A program made the position numbers and the translations under genes. Source: Eubacterium sp. UBA5416 (GTDB lineage Bacteria > Bacillota > Clostridia > Lachnospirales > Lachnospiraceae). Taken from it: 19,657 nt of DNA. Shown here one piece after another: positions 1 to 6,761 of the stretch (position 1 is the stretch's first letter; every line of letters starts with the position of its first letter). The notes below the pieces were generated by a model. It searched no databases and was not told where the DNA came from. It worked only from the letters and a program-made list of their open reading frames with translations. The stretch spans positions 9,749-29,405 of the forward strand of contig DHNM01000044.1 of assembly GCA_002409525.1 (NCBI GenBank). Reading direction: 5' to 3'.

Positions 1-231
1 TGGTTTATAATATGTATCCCTTCCTGCTCCCGCCGGTCTGGTGTGCCACCCCCACTGCGCCATCGTGCAAAGCGGCAGATTTGCTTTTTTCTGCTTTCCA
101 TAAAAAGTCTGCAGACCAGTGATATCTGCAGAAAATGCAAAATTTCCATTGCCAACACTTAATATCGCATTTTTGTCATATTGCGTATATATAGGATTGT
201 TTCGCCTCACTACTTTTTTTCTGTCAATCAA
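1..231 (-). CDS. N-terminal part of a glycoside-hydrolase-like protein (partial, runs off the window)
   Basis: Reading the minus strand from a TTG codon at 231-229, the frame stays open to the window edge and gives 77 residues. A strong ribosome binding site (AAGGAGG, about 10 bases upstream) supports TTG as the start; no ATG lies nearby in frame. The protein begins MIDRKKVVRRNNPIYTQYDK and continues with an SVGNGNFAFSADITGLQTF segment and, further on, PLCTMAQWGWHTRP. The pattern 'R-x-N-P ... SVGNGxFAFxADxTGLQTF ... PLCTxxQWGWH' is one I associate with large bacterial six-hairpin (alpha/alpha toroid) glycosidase-like proteins, usually annotated as hypothetical or glycosyl hydrolase. The substrate cannot be told. 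There is no signal peptide in the visible part, so a cytoplasmic enzyme is likely. It lies 88 bp downstream of truncated larC on the same strand and has its own ribosome binding site. Family assignment is from memory of the motif and is moderately sure; that it is a real coding start is more certain. Confidence 0.6.
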   Translation of the reverse strand, partial: MIDRKKVVRRNNPIYTQYDKNAILSVGNGNFAFSADITGLQTFYGKQKKANLPLCTMAQWGWHTRPAGAGRDTYYKP

Positions 232-319
232 ATCTTGTCTCCCCTCCTTATAGCTTTAGATTAAACATATTGTATAATATCCAACACAAAAGGAGCTCTG
301 ATATTAATATCTGTAATGT

Positions 320-1150
320 TCATCTGTCTCCCCCTTTTCCAAGAAAGCTTCGCACACAATTCGCCGCCTCAAACTTCTTCTTGCCTATTCCATATCCAAT
401 TTTATCATACGATATCTTCGGCACTGGACCAAAACTTTCTGCAAAATATGTGAGGAGTGCTGCACCAGTTGGAGTACATAATTCGCCCCGTATTCCGTTA
501 CTATAGATCGGAATACCTTTTAAGAGCTCTGCCGTCGCAGGTGCCGGAACCGGCATAATCCCATGAGCACAGCGTACCTGCCCACTGCCGACATTAACCG
601 GAGAGCACATGATAACATCCGGGTTTATCTCCGCTATAGCCAGGCAGACGCCGACAACGTCCGCGATTGCATCCAAAGTCCCAACCTCATGAAAATGGAT
701 CTGGTCAACCGGCATACCATGCACGGCAGCTTCTGCATTCCTGAGTTTCTCATACACAGAAACCGCATCTGATCTAACCTTCTGATCTACGGGCAAATGG
801 CTGATAAAATCACTGACTTGATGAAATCCATGATGTGCATGGTTATGTTTCTTTTCATGTTCCATTTCATGTGAGTGCTCATGATTGCTCTCACTCCTAT
901 GCTCGTCATGAATATCCACAACATCAATATCGACACTTTCTTCCTCTTCGCCATGAATGTCAACGCACATTCTGGTGCCCACGATATTGCAAGTTTTTTC
1001 CTTGATGGGTTTATAAGATACACCGGGGATAGAAAGATCCGAAAGCTTCTGTGTGAAGCTCTCTTTATCATCCATGAGTTCGTATAACGATGCCAGAAGC
1101 ATATCTCCGGCAGCCCCCATATTCGTCTCTATATACAGTATCTTCTTCAC
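320..1150 (-). CDS. larC: LarC N-terminal domain (LarC1-like), nickel-pincer cofactor nickel insertase lacking its C-terminal domain
   Basis: LarC inserts nickel into the pyridinium-dithiocarboxylate pincer cofactor of lactate racemase-type enzymes. The 276-residue product starts MKKILYIETNMGAAGDML, has a His-rich metal-binding stretch at residues 81-110 (11 His in 30), an IHFHEVGTLDAIADVVG motif near 151-167, and a conserved stretch with CAHGIMPVPAPATAELL and GELCTPTGAALL. It ends FEAANCVRSFLGKGGDR. Full LarC proteins are about 400 residues; the C-terminal LarC2 domain (beginning near 'NIDDMTGE' in homologues, and the CTP-binding part in the known system) is missing. In Lactiplantibacillus plantarum larC1 and larC2 are joined by programmed frameshifting, but here the alternative frame at the purine run (GGAAAAGGGGGA) gives only about seven new residues (ETDEHYRY) before a stop, and the next gene's ribosome binding site follows within 90 bp. 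The start overlaps the larB stop by 4 bp (translational coupling). Function without LarC2 is doubtful. Confidence 0.85.
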   Translation of the reverse strand: MKKILYIETNMGAAGDMLLASLYELMDDKESFTQKLSDLSIPGVSYKPIKEKTCNIVGTRMCVDIHGEEEESVDIDVVDIHDEHRSESNHEHSHEMEHEKKHNHAHHGFHQVSDFISHLPVDQKVRSDAVSVYEKLRNAEAAVHGMPVDQIHFHEVGTLDAIADVVGVCLAIAEINPDVIMCSPVNVGSGQVRCAHGIMPVPAPATAELLKGIPIYSNGIRGELCTPTGAALLTYFAESFGPVPKISYDKIGYGIGKKKFEAANCVRSFLGKGGDR

Positions 1151-1905
1151 TTCAGACCCTCCATCTGATTAATTCGGCTTGCAAGATATCCCGCGCCGAA
1201 TCCATTGTCGATATTCACCACGGAAACTCCTGAGGCACAGGAATTCAACATGGATAATAATGCTGACACTCCTTCAAAGCTTGCTCCATACCCGACGCTT
1301 GTAGGGACTCCGATTACCGGACAGTCCACCAGACCGCCGACGACACTGGCAAGTGCACCTTCCATGCCTGCGACAGCAATCACAACTCTGGCTGACATCA
1401 GAGGTTCCAGGTTTGTCAACAGCCGGTGGATCCCGGCAACTCCTACATCATAGAGCCTTGTGACATGATTGCCGAGCACTTCGGCTGTGACAGCAGCTTC
1501 TTCGGCGATGTTCATATCACTTGTACCTCCGGTTGCAATCACAATGTTTCCTAGTGATGTTGTCTTTTCCGGATATGCAATCGCCAGATGTGCATCACGT
1601 CTGGCATCCATATCTATCTTATCCTCCAGAAAATCAATTTTCTCATCAGAAATTCTGGTAATAAGAATGTTATGACACCCTTTATCATGCATAGAGTTTA
1701 CAATCCCCTGAATCTGCTGAGGTGTCTTCCCCTGCCCGAATATCACCTCCGAGGAACCCTGACGCACAGATCTGTGATAATCAACTTTTGCATAACCTAA
1801 ATCTTCAAAAGGAGCTACCTTCAGGTCAAGCAATGCGTCCTCCGGGGTAATCGCTCCGTCTTTAACCTGATTCAGCAACTGTAAAATATCATATTTATGA
1901 TCCAT
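1147..1905 (-). CDS. larB: LarB, nickel-pincer cofactor biosynthesis carboxylase/hydrolase
   Basis: LarB acts first in nickel-pincer cofactor synthesis: it carboxylates the pyridinium ring of nicotinic acid adenine dinucleotide and hydrolyses the dinucleotide. The 252-residue product has the family's layout: an N-terminal region with 'AKVDYHRSVRQGSSEVIFGQGKT' character and a PurE-like C-terminal half with IATGGTSDMNIAEEAAVTAE (near 123-142), AGMEGALASVVGGLVDCPVIGVPTS and a final NIDNGFGAG. Cys223 in the NSCASG segment is a candidate for the reactive cysteine known in this family. Length matches full LarB (about 250). It starts with ATG after AAAGGGG and overlaps larC by 4 bp. Any larB promoter has to lie inside the adjoining regulator remnant (about 1911-2000). 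larA and larE, the racemase and the sulfur-transfer enzyme, are not in this window. Confidence 0.92.
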   Translation of the reverse strand: MDHKYDILQLLNQVKDGAITPEDALLDLKVAPFEDLGYAKVDYHRSVRQGSSEVIFGQGKTPQQIQGIVNSMHDKGCHNILITRISDEKIDFLEDKIDMDARRDAHLAIAYPEKTTSLGNIVIATGGTSDMNIAEEAAVTAEVLGNHVTRLYDVGVAGIHRLLTNLEPLMSARVVIAVAGMEGALASVVGGLVDCPVIGVPTSVGYGASFEGVSALLSMLNSCASGVSVVNIDNGFGAGYLASRINQMEGLK

Positions 1906-1910
1906 TTTAA

Positions 1911-2390
1911 AACCCCTTTCTTATTCATGTAATAGTTTATCATATCCGGGATTTCTTGTACACGATACAAAGATTTATAAACATTAATTCACATTACATA
2001 CAATCTTGCGCAGCCTTGAACCTTGGATTTAAGCAAGAACCGGAATATCATTTCCACTTCTATCAGGACCTCTCTTTAACCCACCTATTCAGCACCTGTG
2101 ATCATAAGACAGCACTGAAGGTCTTCAGTCATCCGGCTGTATTTTTCTTTCAGGAATATGATTCAAAACACGGAACTTCGTACTATAAAACTTTAAGTAC
2201 TTTCCTAAGAAATGAGCGTAACATTCAAAAAAGCGCTGATTTGCTGCATATACATAGGAATACACTACTGTACAGACTTCAAAAGATCCATGATATGGCA
2301 GCAATTGATCTTGATAATTCATCGGAACGGGAAAGACTTTACATATCATTTTTTCTTATGAGTACTCCCGATAATCATAGTCGAAATTAG
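1911..2390 (+). pseudogene. C-terminal remnant of a PucR/CdaR-family transcriptional regulator
   Basis: The frame is open from 1911 (after an in-frame TAA at 1908-1910) to the stop at 2388-2390. The best possible start is a TTG at 1956, without a good ribosome binding site. The last 70 residues form the helix-turn-helix of the PucR/CdaR family (HTH_30): 'HGTSYYKTLSTFLRNERNIQKSADLLHIHRNTLLYRLQKI', then 'IDLDN...ERLYISFFL'. The part before it (SCAALNLGFKQEPEYHFHFYQDLSLTHLF) matches the linker seen in whole members of this family, and even the codons upstream of the TTG still look like protein of this type (HIRDFLYTIQRF). Whole regulators are 350-550 residues with an N-terminal sensor or GGDEF-like part; here that part has been replaced by larB, which reads away on the other strand. 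I therefore call it a 5'-truncated gene, though translation of a free DNA-binding domain is not excluded. Confidence 0.75.
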
Positions 2391-2401
2391 CCGAATCATG
2401 C

Positions 2402-2430
2402 TTGACCTCTTGTTTTTTATTGCGTACAAT
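2402..2430 (+). promoter_or_regulatory. Promoter of the LVIVD propeller gene
   Basis: A -35 box TTGACC (2402-2407) and a -10 box TACAAT (2425-2430) are separated by exactly 17 bp. A full AGGAGG ribosome binding site follows at 2437-2442, eight bases before the ATG at 2451. The transcription start would be near 2437, so the leader is very short and the ribosome binding site lies at or near the 5' end of the message. Confidence 0.7.
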
Positions 2431-2450
2431 AACAAAAGGAGGTAAATTAT

Positions 2451-3818
2451 ATGGCAATTAGTAAAAATAGACGAACTGGTTTTTTAACCAAGAATATTGA
2501 TATCGTCGGATTTGATGACTTAAATGGAAAACCTGGTTTTCAGATGGCAATGCAGAAGGCTAACGGCCGGTATTATCTATATGCCACTTCCTTTCGCTGG
2601 AATGGCATCAATATATTAGATGTAACAGATCCCAAAAATCCTAAGAAGATCAAATGGATGGAAGGTTTCTGGGTAGACGACTCAATCCATGACGGACAGT
2701 CCACCCCGAAGATGCAGCTTGCAGATGGAATTCTTGTACTTGCCCATGGAGGTACTATGGACGTACTTCACGGAACCCCAAAGGGAAATACACTTCCGTT
2801 CTGGGGCGGAATCTCGATCTGGGATGTCAAGACTGATCCTGAAAATCCGAAACTGCTCTCAAAATTCCACTGCGGAGGCGGCCCCGGTGTTCATCGTTTC
2901 TTCTATAACGGAGGAAGATACATCTATGTCACAGGTTCCTGTGAGGGATATGCTTTCTTCATCTTGAGAATCATCGACATTAAGGATCCCACAAATCCAG
3001 TAGAAGTCGGACGCTGGTGGGCTGATGAACAGTTTCTGAATAACGAACCGGGCGGGGAACTTCCACCATTCGGCTCTAAGGAATTCTTAAATACTCCTCA
3101 GCTGCACGCATGCAGTTATCGCGATGACATTGTATATATGGCATATCAGAATGTCGGCTTAGTACTCGTAGATGTAAAAGACAGGTCGAATCCTACTCTG
3201 ATCGGAAAGGTTGGACTAAACCCGCCATTCGGAGGCGGTTCCGGCGGTGCACGTGTTCACACAGTACTACCTCTGGGAGACCTTCCTTATGTTCTGGTTT
3301 CTACAGAAGCCGAGAGATGCTACTATTTCAATGGTAAAGAAGATGGCGGAATGTTCGGAAAGCTTACAACACAGCCGATGAACATGCTGGGAATTGTTGA
3401 AGTTACTGATCCGACAAATCCAAGCCTGATCTCTGTATTCCCATATCCGGAAGTTCCGGAGGGATACACACATGGTAAAAACTTCAACCTCGTCGACGGA
3501 CTGAGAGTTCCTTTTGGCCCTCATAATTCTTTTGACGCATTTGGACCGGATGTATATCAGAAATATAATAACCGGATTTATACCGCATATTTCCATGCCG
3601 GATTACGTGTATATGACACAACCGACGTATTTAATCCAAAGGAAATTGCATACTGCATCACTCCGGATCCTGAGAAACCTGCTTTTGACAACGAAGACGG
3701 TACACTCATGCCCGGGCCGCTTGTAGGTATCGCTGAAGATGTGCTTGTAGATGACAGAGGTTATATCTACTTTGATACAGCCAATGATGGACTTTACATC
3801 GCTAAATGCACAGTTTGA
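2451..3818 (+). CDS. LVIVD-repeat beta-propeller protein, probable metal-dependent enzyme
   Basis: The 455-residue product has no signal peptide or membrane segment and should be cytoplasmic. It contains at least six LVIVD-type propeller repeats, recognisable by the turn D-x-x-D-P-x-N-P: residues 57-64 (DVTDPKNP), 125-133, 176-183 (DIKDPTNP), 241-248 (DVKDRSNP), 317-324 (EVTDPTNP) and 389-396. The C-terminal strand YIYFDTANDGLYIAK probably closes a seven-blade ring. Histidines recur at equivalent places in successive blades: H80 (SIHDGQ), H148 (GVHRFF), H219 (LHACSY), H270 (ARVHTV), H341/H358 (YTHGKN, GPHNSFD) and H382 (YFHAGL). A ring of His at the centre of a propeller normally means a bound metal and enzyme activity. 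The gene stands alone between its own promoter and terminator. I recall that some anaerobes use a metal-dependent propeller hydrolase (dihydrophloroglucinol cyclohydrolase) in polyphenol ring opening; whether this protein is related cannot be decided here. Fold is sure, function unknown. Confidence 0.8.
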   Translation: MAISKNRRTGFLTKNIDIVGFDDLNGKPGFQMAMQKANGRYYLYATSFRWNGINILDVTDPKNPKKIKWMEGFWVDDSIHDGQSTPKMQLADGILVLAHGGTMDVLHGTPKGNTLPFWGGISIWDVKTDPENPKLLSKFHCGGGPGVHRFFYNGGRYIYVTGSCEGYAFFILRIIDIKDPTNPVEVGRWWADEQFLNNEPGGELPPFGSKEFLNTPQLHACSYRDDIVYMAYQNVGLVLVDVKDRSNPTLIGKVGLNPPFGGGSGGARVHTVLPLGDLPYVLVSTEAERCYYFNGKEDGGMFGKLTTQPMNMLGIVEVTDPTNPSLISVFPYPEVPEGYTHGKNFNLVDGLRVPFGPHNSFDAFGPDVYQKYNNRIYTAYFHAGLRVYDTTDVFNPKEIAYCITPDPEKPAFDNEDGTLMPGPLVGIAEDVLVDDRGYIYFDTANDGLYIAKCTV

Positions 3819-3847
3819 TGCACGGATAAATATCGAAATATTTTAAT

Positions 3848-3890
3848 AAAGCCATCCTTAAATCTTGAAATTTTTAAGGATGGCTCTTTC
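3848..3890. terminator. Bidirectional rho-independent terminator
   Basis: A perfect 12-bp stem, GCCATCCTTAAA (3851-3862) with TTTAAGGATGGC (3873-3884), encloses a 10-base loop. It is followed by CTTTCT on the plus strand and by TTTATTAAAA on the minus strand. It sits between the convergent propeller gene (stop at 3818) and the Uma2-type gene (stop at 3913), and so can serve both. Confidence 0.85.
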
Positions 3891-3912
3891 TATAGAATTC
3901 ATAAATAATAAT

Positions 3913-4470
3913 TCATAAATCTGCATGCTTGGAAATCTCTGAAAAATCAATATACAAATCATCATAGATATTGACTTTGATACTTGCATCAAAGGTATAG
4001 GGAACACTCAGGAGGTCACCTTCAAAGTAATATACGGTTATACTTTTTCGTTTTGGGTCAACAATCCAGTATTCTCTTACCCCATATTTTTTATAATAAT
4101 ACAGTTTTCGTATATAGTCATCCGATGAATTACCGGGAGAGGCGATTTCTATAATGAAATCAGGAGCCCCGTTACAGCGTTTTCCATCTAGCTTGTCTTT
4201 ATCACATACAACCAGAATATCCGGTTGTACAATCGTCAATGGATGATCCGATAATTTCACGTCAAAAGGCGCGGGGAAAACCGAACAATCTCCCTTCTTT
4301 TTTCTGATATAAGAGCTGATAGAAATCAGCAACTCAGTCAGAATGGCCTGATGTGCCTGAGAAGGGCTTGCCATGTACTGAATCCGGCCATCAAAAACTT
4401 CTGCACGTGTATTTTCCGGCAGAGAATCATACTCCTCTAATGTGATTATTTCCTGCTTTGGCGACAACAT
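3913..4470 (-). CDS. Uma2-family (DUF820) restriction-endonuclease-like protein
   Basis: The frame opens at a GTG (4479), but the purine-rich site AGAGG sits too close to it. The ATG at 4470 is about 11 bases from that site, so I take it as the start, giving 185 residues. The protein shows the Uma2/DUF820 signature of the PD-(D/E)xK nuclease fold: an N-terminal 'EEYDSLPENTRAEVFDGRI' segment, VQPDILVVCD (catalytic Asp about residue 84 from the ATG start), PDFIIEIASPGNSSDD (acidic residue in the core strand), a following Lys in DYIRKLYYYKKYGV, and REYWIVDP. All core residues are kept, so it looks intact. Family members are usually scattered single genes with no proven role; nuclease activity is inferred from the fold only. 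Nothing in the neighbourhood (no toxin, antitoxin or methylase) points to a restriction or defence locus. Confidence 0.85.
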   Translation of the reverse strand: MLSPKQEIITLEEYDSLPENTRAEVFDGRIQYMASPSQAHQAILTELLISISSYIRKKKGDCSVFPAPFDVKLSDHPLTIVQPDILVVCDKDKLDGKRCNGAPDFIIEIASPGNSSDDYIRKLYYYKKYGVREYWIVDPKRKSITVYYFEGDLLSVPYTFDASIKVNIYDDLYIDFSEISKHADL

Positions 4471-4612
4471 ATTGAACACATCCTCTCTATATTGGACCCC
4501 TTATTGTTTATTCTAATACGAATTTTATATCTTCACAAATATTTTGTTTCCTAATTCTTACAATATCATGTTTTTACCAAAATCTCAACCTAAAAGCTTT
4601 TATATTTTTCTC

Positions 4613-4643
4613 TTGACTCTATACCTACTATAGTCTTTATACT
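4613..4643 (+). promoter_or_regulatory. MerR-type promoter (19-bp spacer with internal dyad) of the amidohydrolase operon
   Basis: A -35 box TTGACT (4613-4618) and a -10 box TATACT (4638-4643) are 19 bp apart. The spacer contains the inverted repeat CTATA-CCTAC-TATAG (4619-4633), with a second, slightly offset pair GACT (4615-4618) / AGTC (4632-4635). An over-long 19-bp spacer holding a dyad is the known hallmark of promoters activated by MerR-family proteins, and the third gene of the operon encodes such a protein. A sub-optimal alternative -10 (TTTATA, 4636-4641) at 17 bp spacing overlaps it and cannot be excluded. Confidence 0.65.
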
Positions 4644-4688
4644 TCTATTATAAACATCAACTTTACACAAAGAAAGGAATTAAGGATT

Positions 4689-6068
4689 ATGAAGAAACTT
4701 ATCAAAAATGCTCAGGCTATCGTAACATGCGATGAAAAAGATACGGTTTACCGTGATGCCGATATCTTAATTGACGGACAGGAAATTATGGAAATCGGTA
4801 AGAGCTTGTCTTCCGATGGCATTGATGAAGTCATTGATGCCAGAAACAAATTTGTCTATCCGGGTCTTATTAATACGCATCATCACTTTTTTCAGACATT
4901 TGTCCGAAACACAGTGAAAGTGGATTATCCCAATATGACGGTTCCGCAGTGGCTGGATCATATCTATCCGGTATTTAAGCTGATCAATCAGGATGTTATC
5001 TACTATTCTTCTCTTACAGCAATGGCAGATCTTCTGAAACATGGTTGTACGACAGCTTTCGATCATCAGTATTGCTACACTACAAACACAGGAAAACAAA
5101 CCGTGGACCGACAGATGGAAGCAGCAGAATTACTGGGCATCCGCTATACGGCAGGCCGCGGAACCAATACCCTCCCGAGAAGTGAAGGCAGTACGATGCC
5201 GGAGGAAATGCTCGAGACTACAGATGAGTTTATCAGCGATTGTCAACGGATTATTGAAAAATATCATGATCCCGAAAAATTCTCAAAAAGACAGATTGTG
5301 ATTGCTCCCTGTCAGCCGATGAACTGTTACAAAGACACCTTTATCGAATCTGTAAAACTTGCCAGGACCGAGGGCGTCCATCTACATACCCATCTGGGGG
5401 AAGGCGAAAATGAAGTAATCCAGCAGCGTTGGGGCATGAGAAGTCTCGACTGGTGTGAAAAAATTGATTTTGTCGGAGACGATGTCTGGATTGCCCATGG
5501 ATGGGAATTAAACGATGATGAACTGGATCGCCTGGCAGACTATAAAACAGGAATTTCCCATTGCCCGGCCCCTGCAATTCTCGGCGGGTTTCCCATTTTG
5601 GACTTTAACAAGCTGCTCGATAAAGGTGTTCTTGTCAGCCTTGGATGCGATGGTTCTGCGACCAATGACAGTTCCAGTCTTCTGGACTCTCTTCGGATTG
5701 CTTATCTGATGCAGGCATTTTACAGTAAAGAACGCGGCGGATGTGTAAAACCTTACGAACTGTTGAAGATGGCAACAATCAACGGTGCGAAAACTCTTGG
5801 TCGAAGCGATATCGGCTCTCTGGAAAAAGGGAAGGCAGCTGACCTGTTCATGATAGATACCACCAGTCTTGAGCTGACAGGAACATGGCATGACCCTGAA
5901 AACCTGCTTCCCAGAGGCGGTGTGACCGGACCGACATGGCTGACAATGGTTGGCGGAAATGTTGTTTCGAAAGAAGGACATTTAGTAGGAATCGATGAAG
6001 AAAAACTCGCATATGAGGGAGAAAAAATCTGCACAAATGTCCTCAGAAACCACTGTGACGCATTTTAA
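4689..6068 (+). CDS. Metal-dependent amidohydrolase of the 8-oxoguanine deaminase / aminohydrolase type
   Basis: This 459-residue protein belongs to the amidohydrolase superfamily (COG0402: guanine, 8-oxoguanine, isoxanthopterin and chloro-s-triazine (amino)hydrolases). Such enzymes remove an amino or other leaving group from a nitrogen heterocycle, with one metal ion in a TIM barrel. Visible metal ligands are H64 and H66 (NTHHHFFQT), H235 (HTHLGEGE) and D321 (GCDGSATND); E238 and H270 (WIAHGWEL) are the likely catalytic pair. The N-terminal strand (KKLIKNAQAIVTCDE) and the C-terminal KGKAADLFMID segment form the usual side beta-domain. The spacing and the 'GCTTAFDHQY...RQIVIAPCQP' region resemble 8-oxoguanine deaminase most, but the substrate loop after HCP reads APAILGGFP rather than the SNMRLASG-like form I remember from purine deaminases, so the substrate may differ. 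It is first in an operon with a membrane protein and a MerR regulator (17-bp gap to the next gene). Family sure, substrate open. Confidence 0.85.
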   Translation: MKKLIKNAQAIVTCDEKDTVYRDADILIDGQEIMEIGKSLSSDGIDEVIDARNKFVYPGLINTHHHFFQTFVRNTVKVDYPNMTVPQWLDHIYPVFKLINQDVIYYSSLTAMADLLKHGCTTAFDHQYCYTTNTGKQTVDRQMEAAELLGIRYTAGRGTNTLPRSEGSTMPEEMLETTDEFISDCQRIIEKYHDPEKFSKRQIVIAPCQPMNCYKDTFIESVKLARTEGVHLHTHLGEGENEVIQQRWGMRSLDWCEKIDFVGDDVWIAHGWELNDDELDRLADYKTGISHCPAPAILGGFPILDFNKLLDKGVLVSLGCDGSATNDSSSLLDSLRIAYLMQAFYSKERGGCVKPYELLKMATINGAKTLGRSDIGSLEKGKAADLFMIDTTSLELTGTWHDPENLLPRGGVTGPTWLTMVGGNVVSKEGHLVGIDEEKLAYEGEKICTNVLRNHCDAF

Positions 6069-6085
6069 TTGGAGGCCTGAAAGAA

Positions 6086-6745
6086 ATGGAAAATACCATG
6101 AGCACAAAAAACGGAAACATGAAAAAATTTCTGATAAACACCTTGCAAATATGTATCGGACTTTTTATCACAGGTATTGGTACGGCTATGATGTATCTGG
6201 TGAACTGGGGAAGCGCACCTGCAGCAACCATCGGCGATGGTGTTCATGTCGCATTTCATATAAGTTACGGTACAGCGGGAATACTGGTGAATATCCTGTT
6301 TCTTATCGTACTTGTATTTCTAGACCGATCTATAATCAGTATCGGTACAATTCTGGCAACATTCTTTATGGGAATCTTTATAGACGTCGGAGTTTTTCTG
6401 ATAGAGCCATTTTATACTGATACCTTTTCCGTTTTCGCAAAAGCAGTCATTCTTGTCCTGGGCGGAATCATCACAGCGATAGGACTCGGCTATTATGTAG
6501 GCGTTAACTTTGGAATCGGGGCTATTGACGGTATGTCCGTAGCATTAAACAAAAAATTCAACATCCCATTTACAGTCTGCCGCTGGGGTGTAGATATTGT
6601 AATTACAGTTGTCGGAATCCTTCTTGGCGGGGCCTGGGGAGCCGGAACTGTTGTTTCCATAATTATCACTGGTCCAATCATGCAGGTTGTGATAAAATAT
6701 TCACAGCAGTTTCGTGAGAAACATATAAAACAGGAAGACAATTAA
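6086..6745 (+). CDS. YczE/YitT-like integral membrane protein
   Basis: The 219-residue product has about five hydrophobic segments. Examples are LQICIGLFITGIGTAMMYLV near residues 20-40, ILVNILFLIVLVFL near 65-80, ILATFFMGIFIDVGVFLI near 88-106, VILVLGGIITAIGLGYYVG near 120-140 and VDIVITVVGILLGGAWGAG near 168-187. Motifs such as GxGTAMMY.NWGSAP and GIGAIDGMSVALNKKFNIPFTVCRW are characteristic of the YczE/YyaS membrane family (related to YitT), whose transport role is not established. GGAGG at 6071-6075, ten bases before the ATG, supports the start. It lies 17 bp after the deaminase-type gene and 16 bp before the MerR gene, so it is in the same transcript. By context it may import the amidohydrolase substrate or export its product; that is inference. 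Confidence 0.75.
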   Translation: MENTMSTKNGNMKKFLINTLQICIGLFITGIGTAMMYLVNWGSAPAATIGDGVHVAFHISYGTAGILVNILFLIVLVFLDRSIISIGTILATFFMGIFIDVGVFLIEPFYTDTFSVFAKAVILVLGGIITAIGLGYYVGVNFGIGAIDGMSVALNKKFNIPFTVCRWGVDIVITVVGILLGGAWGAGTVVSIIITGPIMQVVIKYSQQFREKHIKQEDN

Positions 6746-6761
6746 TTAACATGGAGTTTGT

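Noticed and set aside
320..345. Programmed ribosomal frameshift restoring full LarC, as in lactobacilli
   Set aside because: The purine run would allow slippage, but the shifted frames end after about 7 to 20 codons and contain nothing like the LarC2 domain.
3848..3890. Stem-loop near 3850-3884 as an attachment site or repeat element
   Set aside because: Position between two convergent stop codons and T-rich flanks are fully explained by a bidirectional terminator; no copy elsewhere in the window.
3913..4470. Uma2-family gene as evidence for a restriction or defence island
   Set aside because: No methylase, toxin-antitoxin, integrase, direct repeats or other defence gene is nearby; these genes are often isolated.
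5508..6420. Long open frames opposite or overlapping the amidohydrolase and membrane-protein genes (5508-5981 minus, 5995-6420 plus)
   Set aside because: Shadow frames of strongly supported genes; low-complexity Arg/Lys/His or Ser-rich composition and no start signals.
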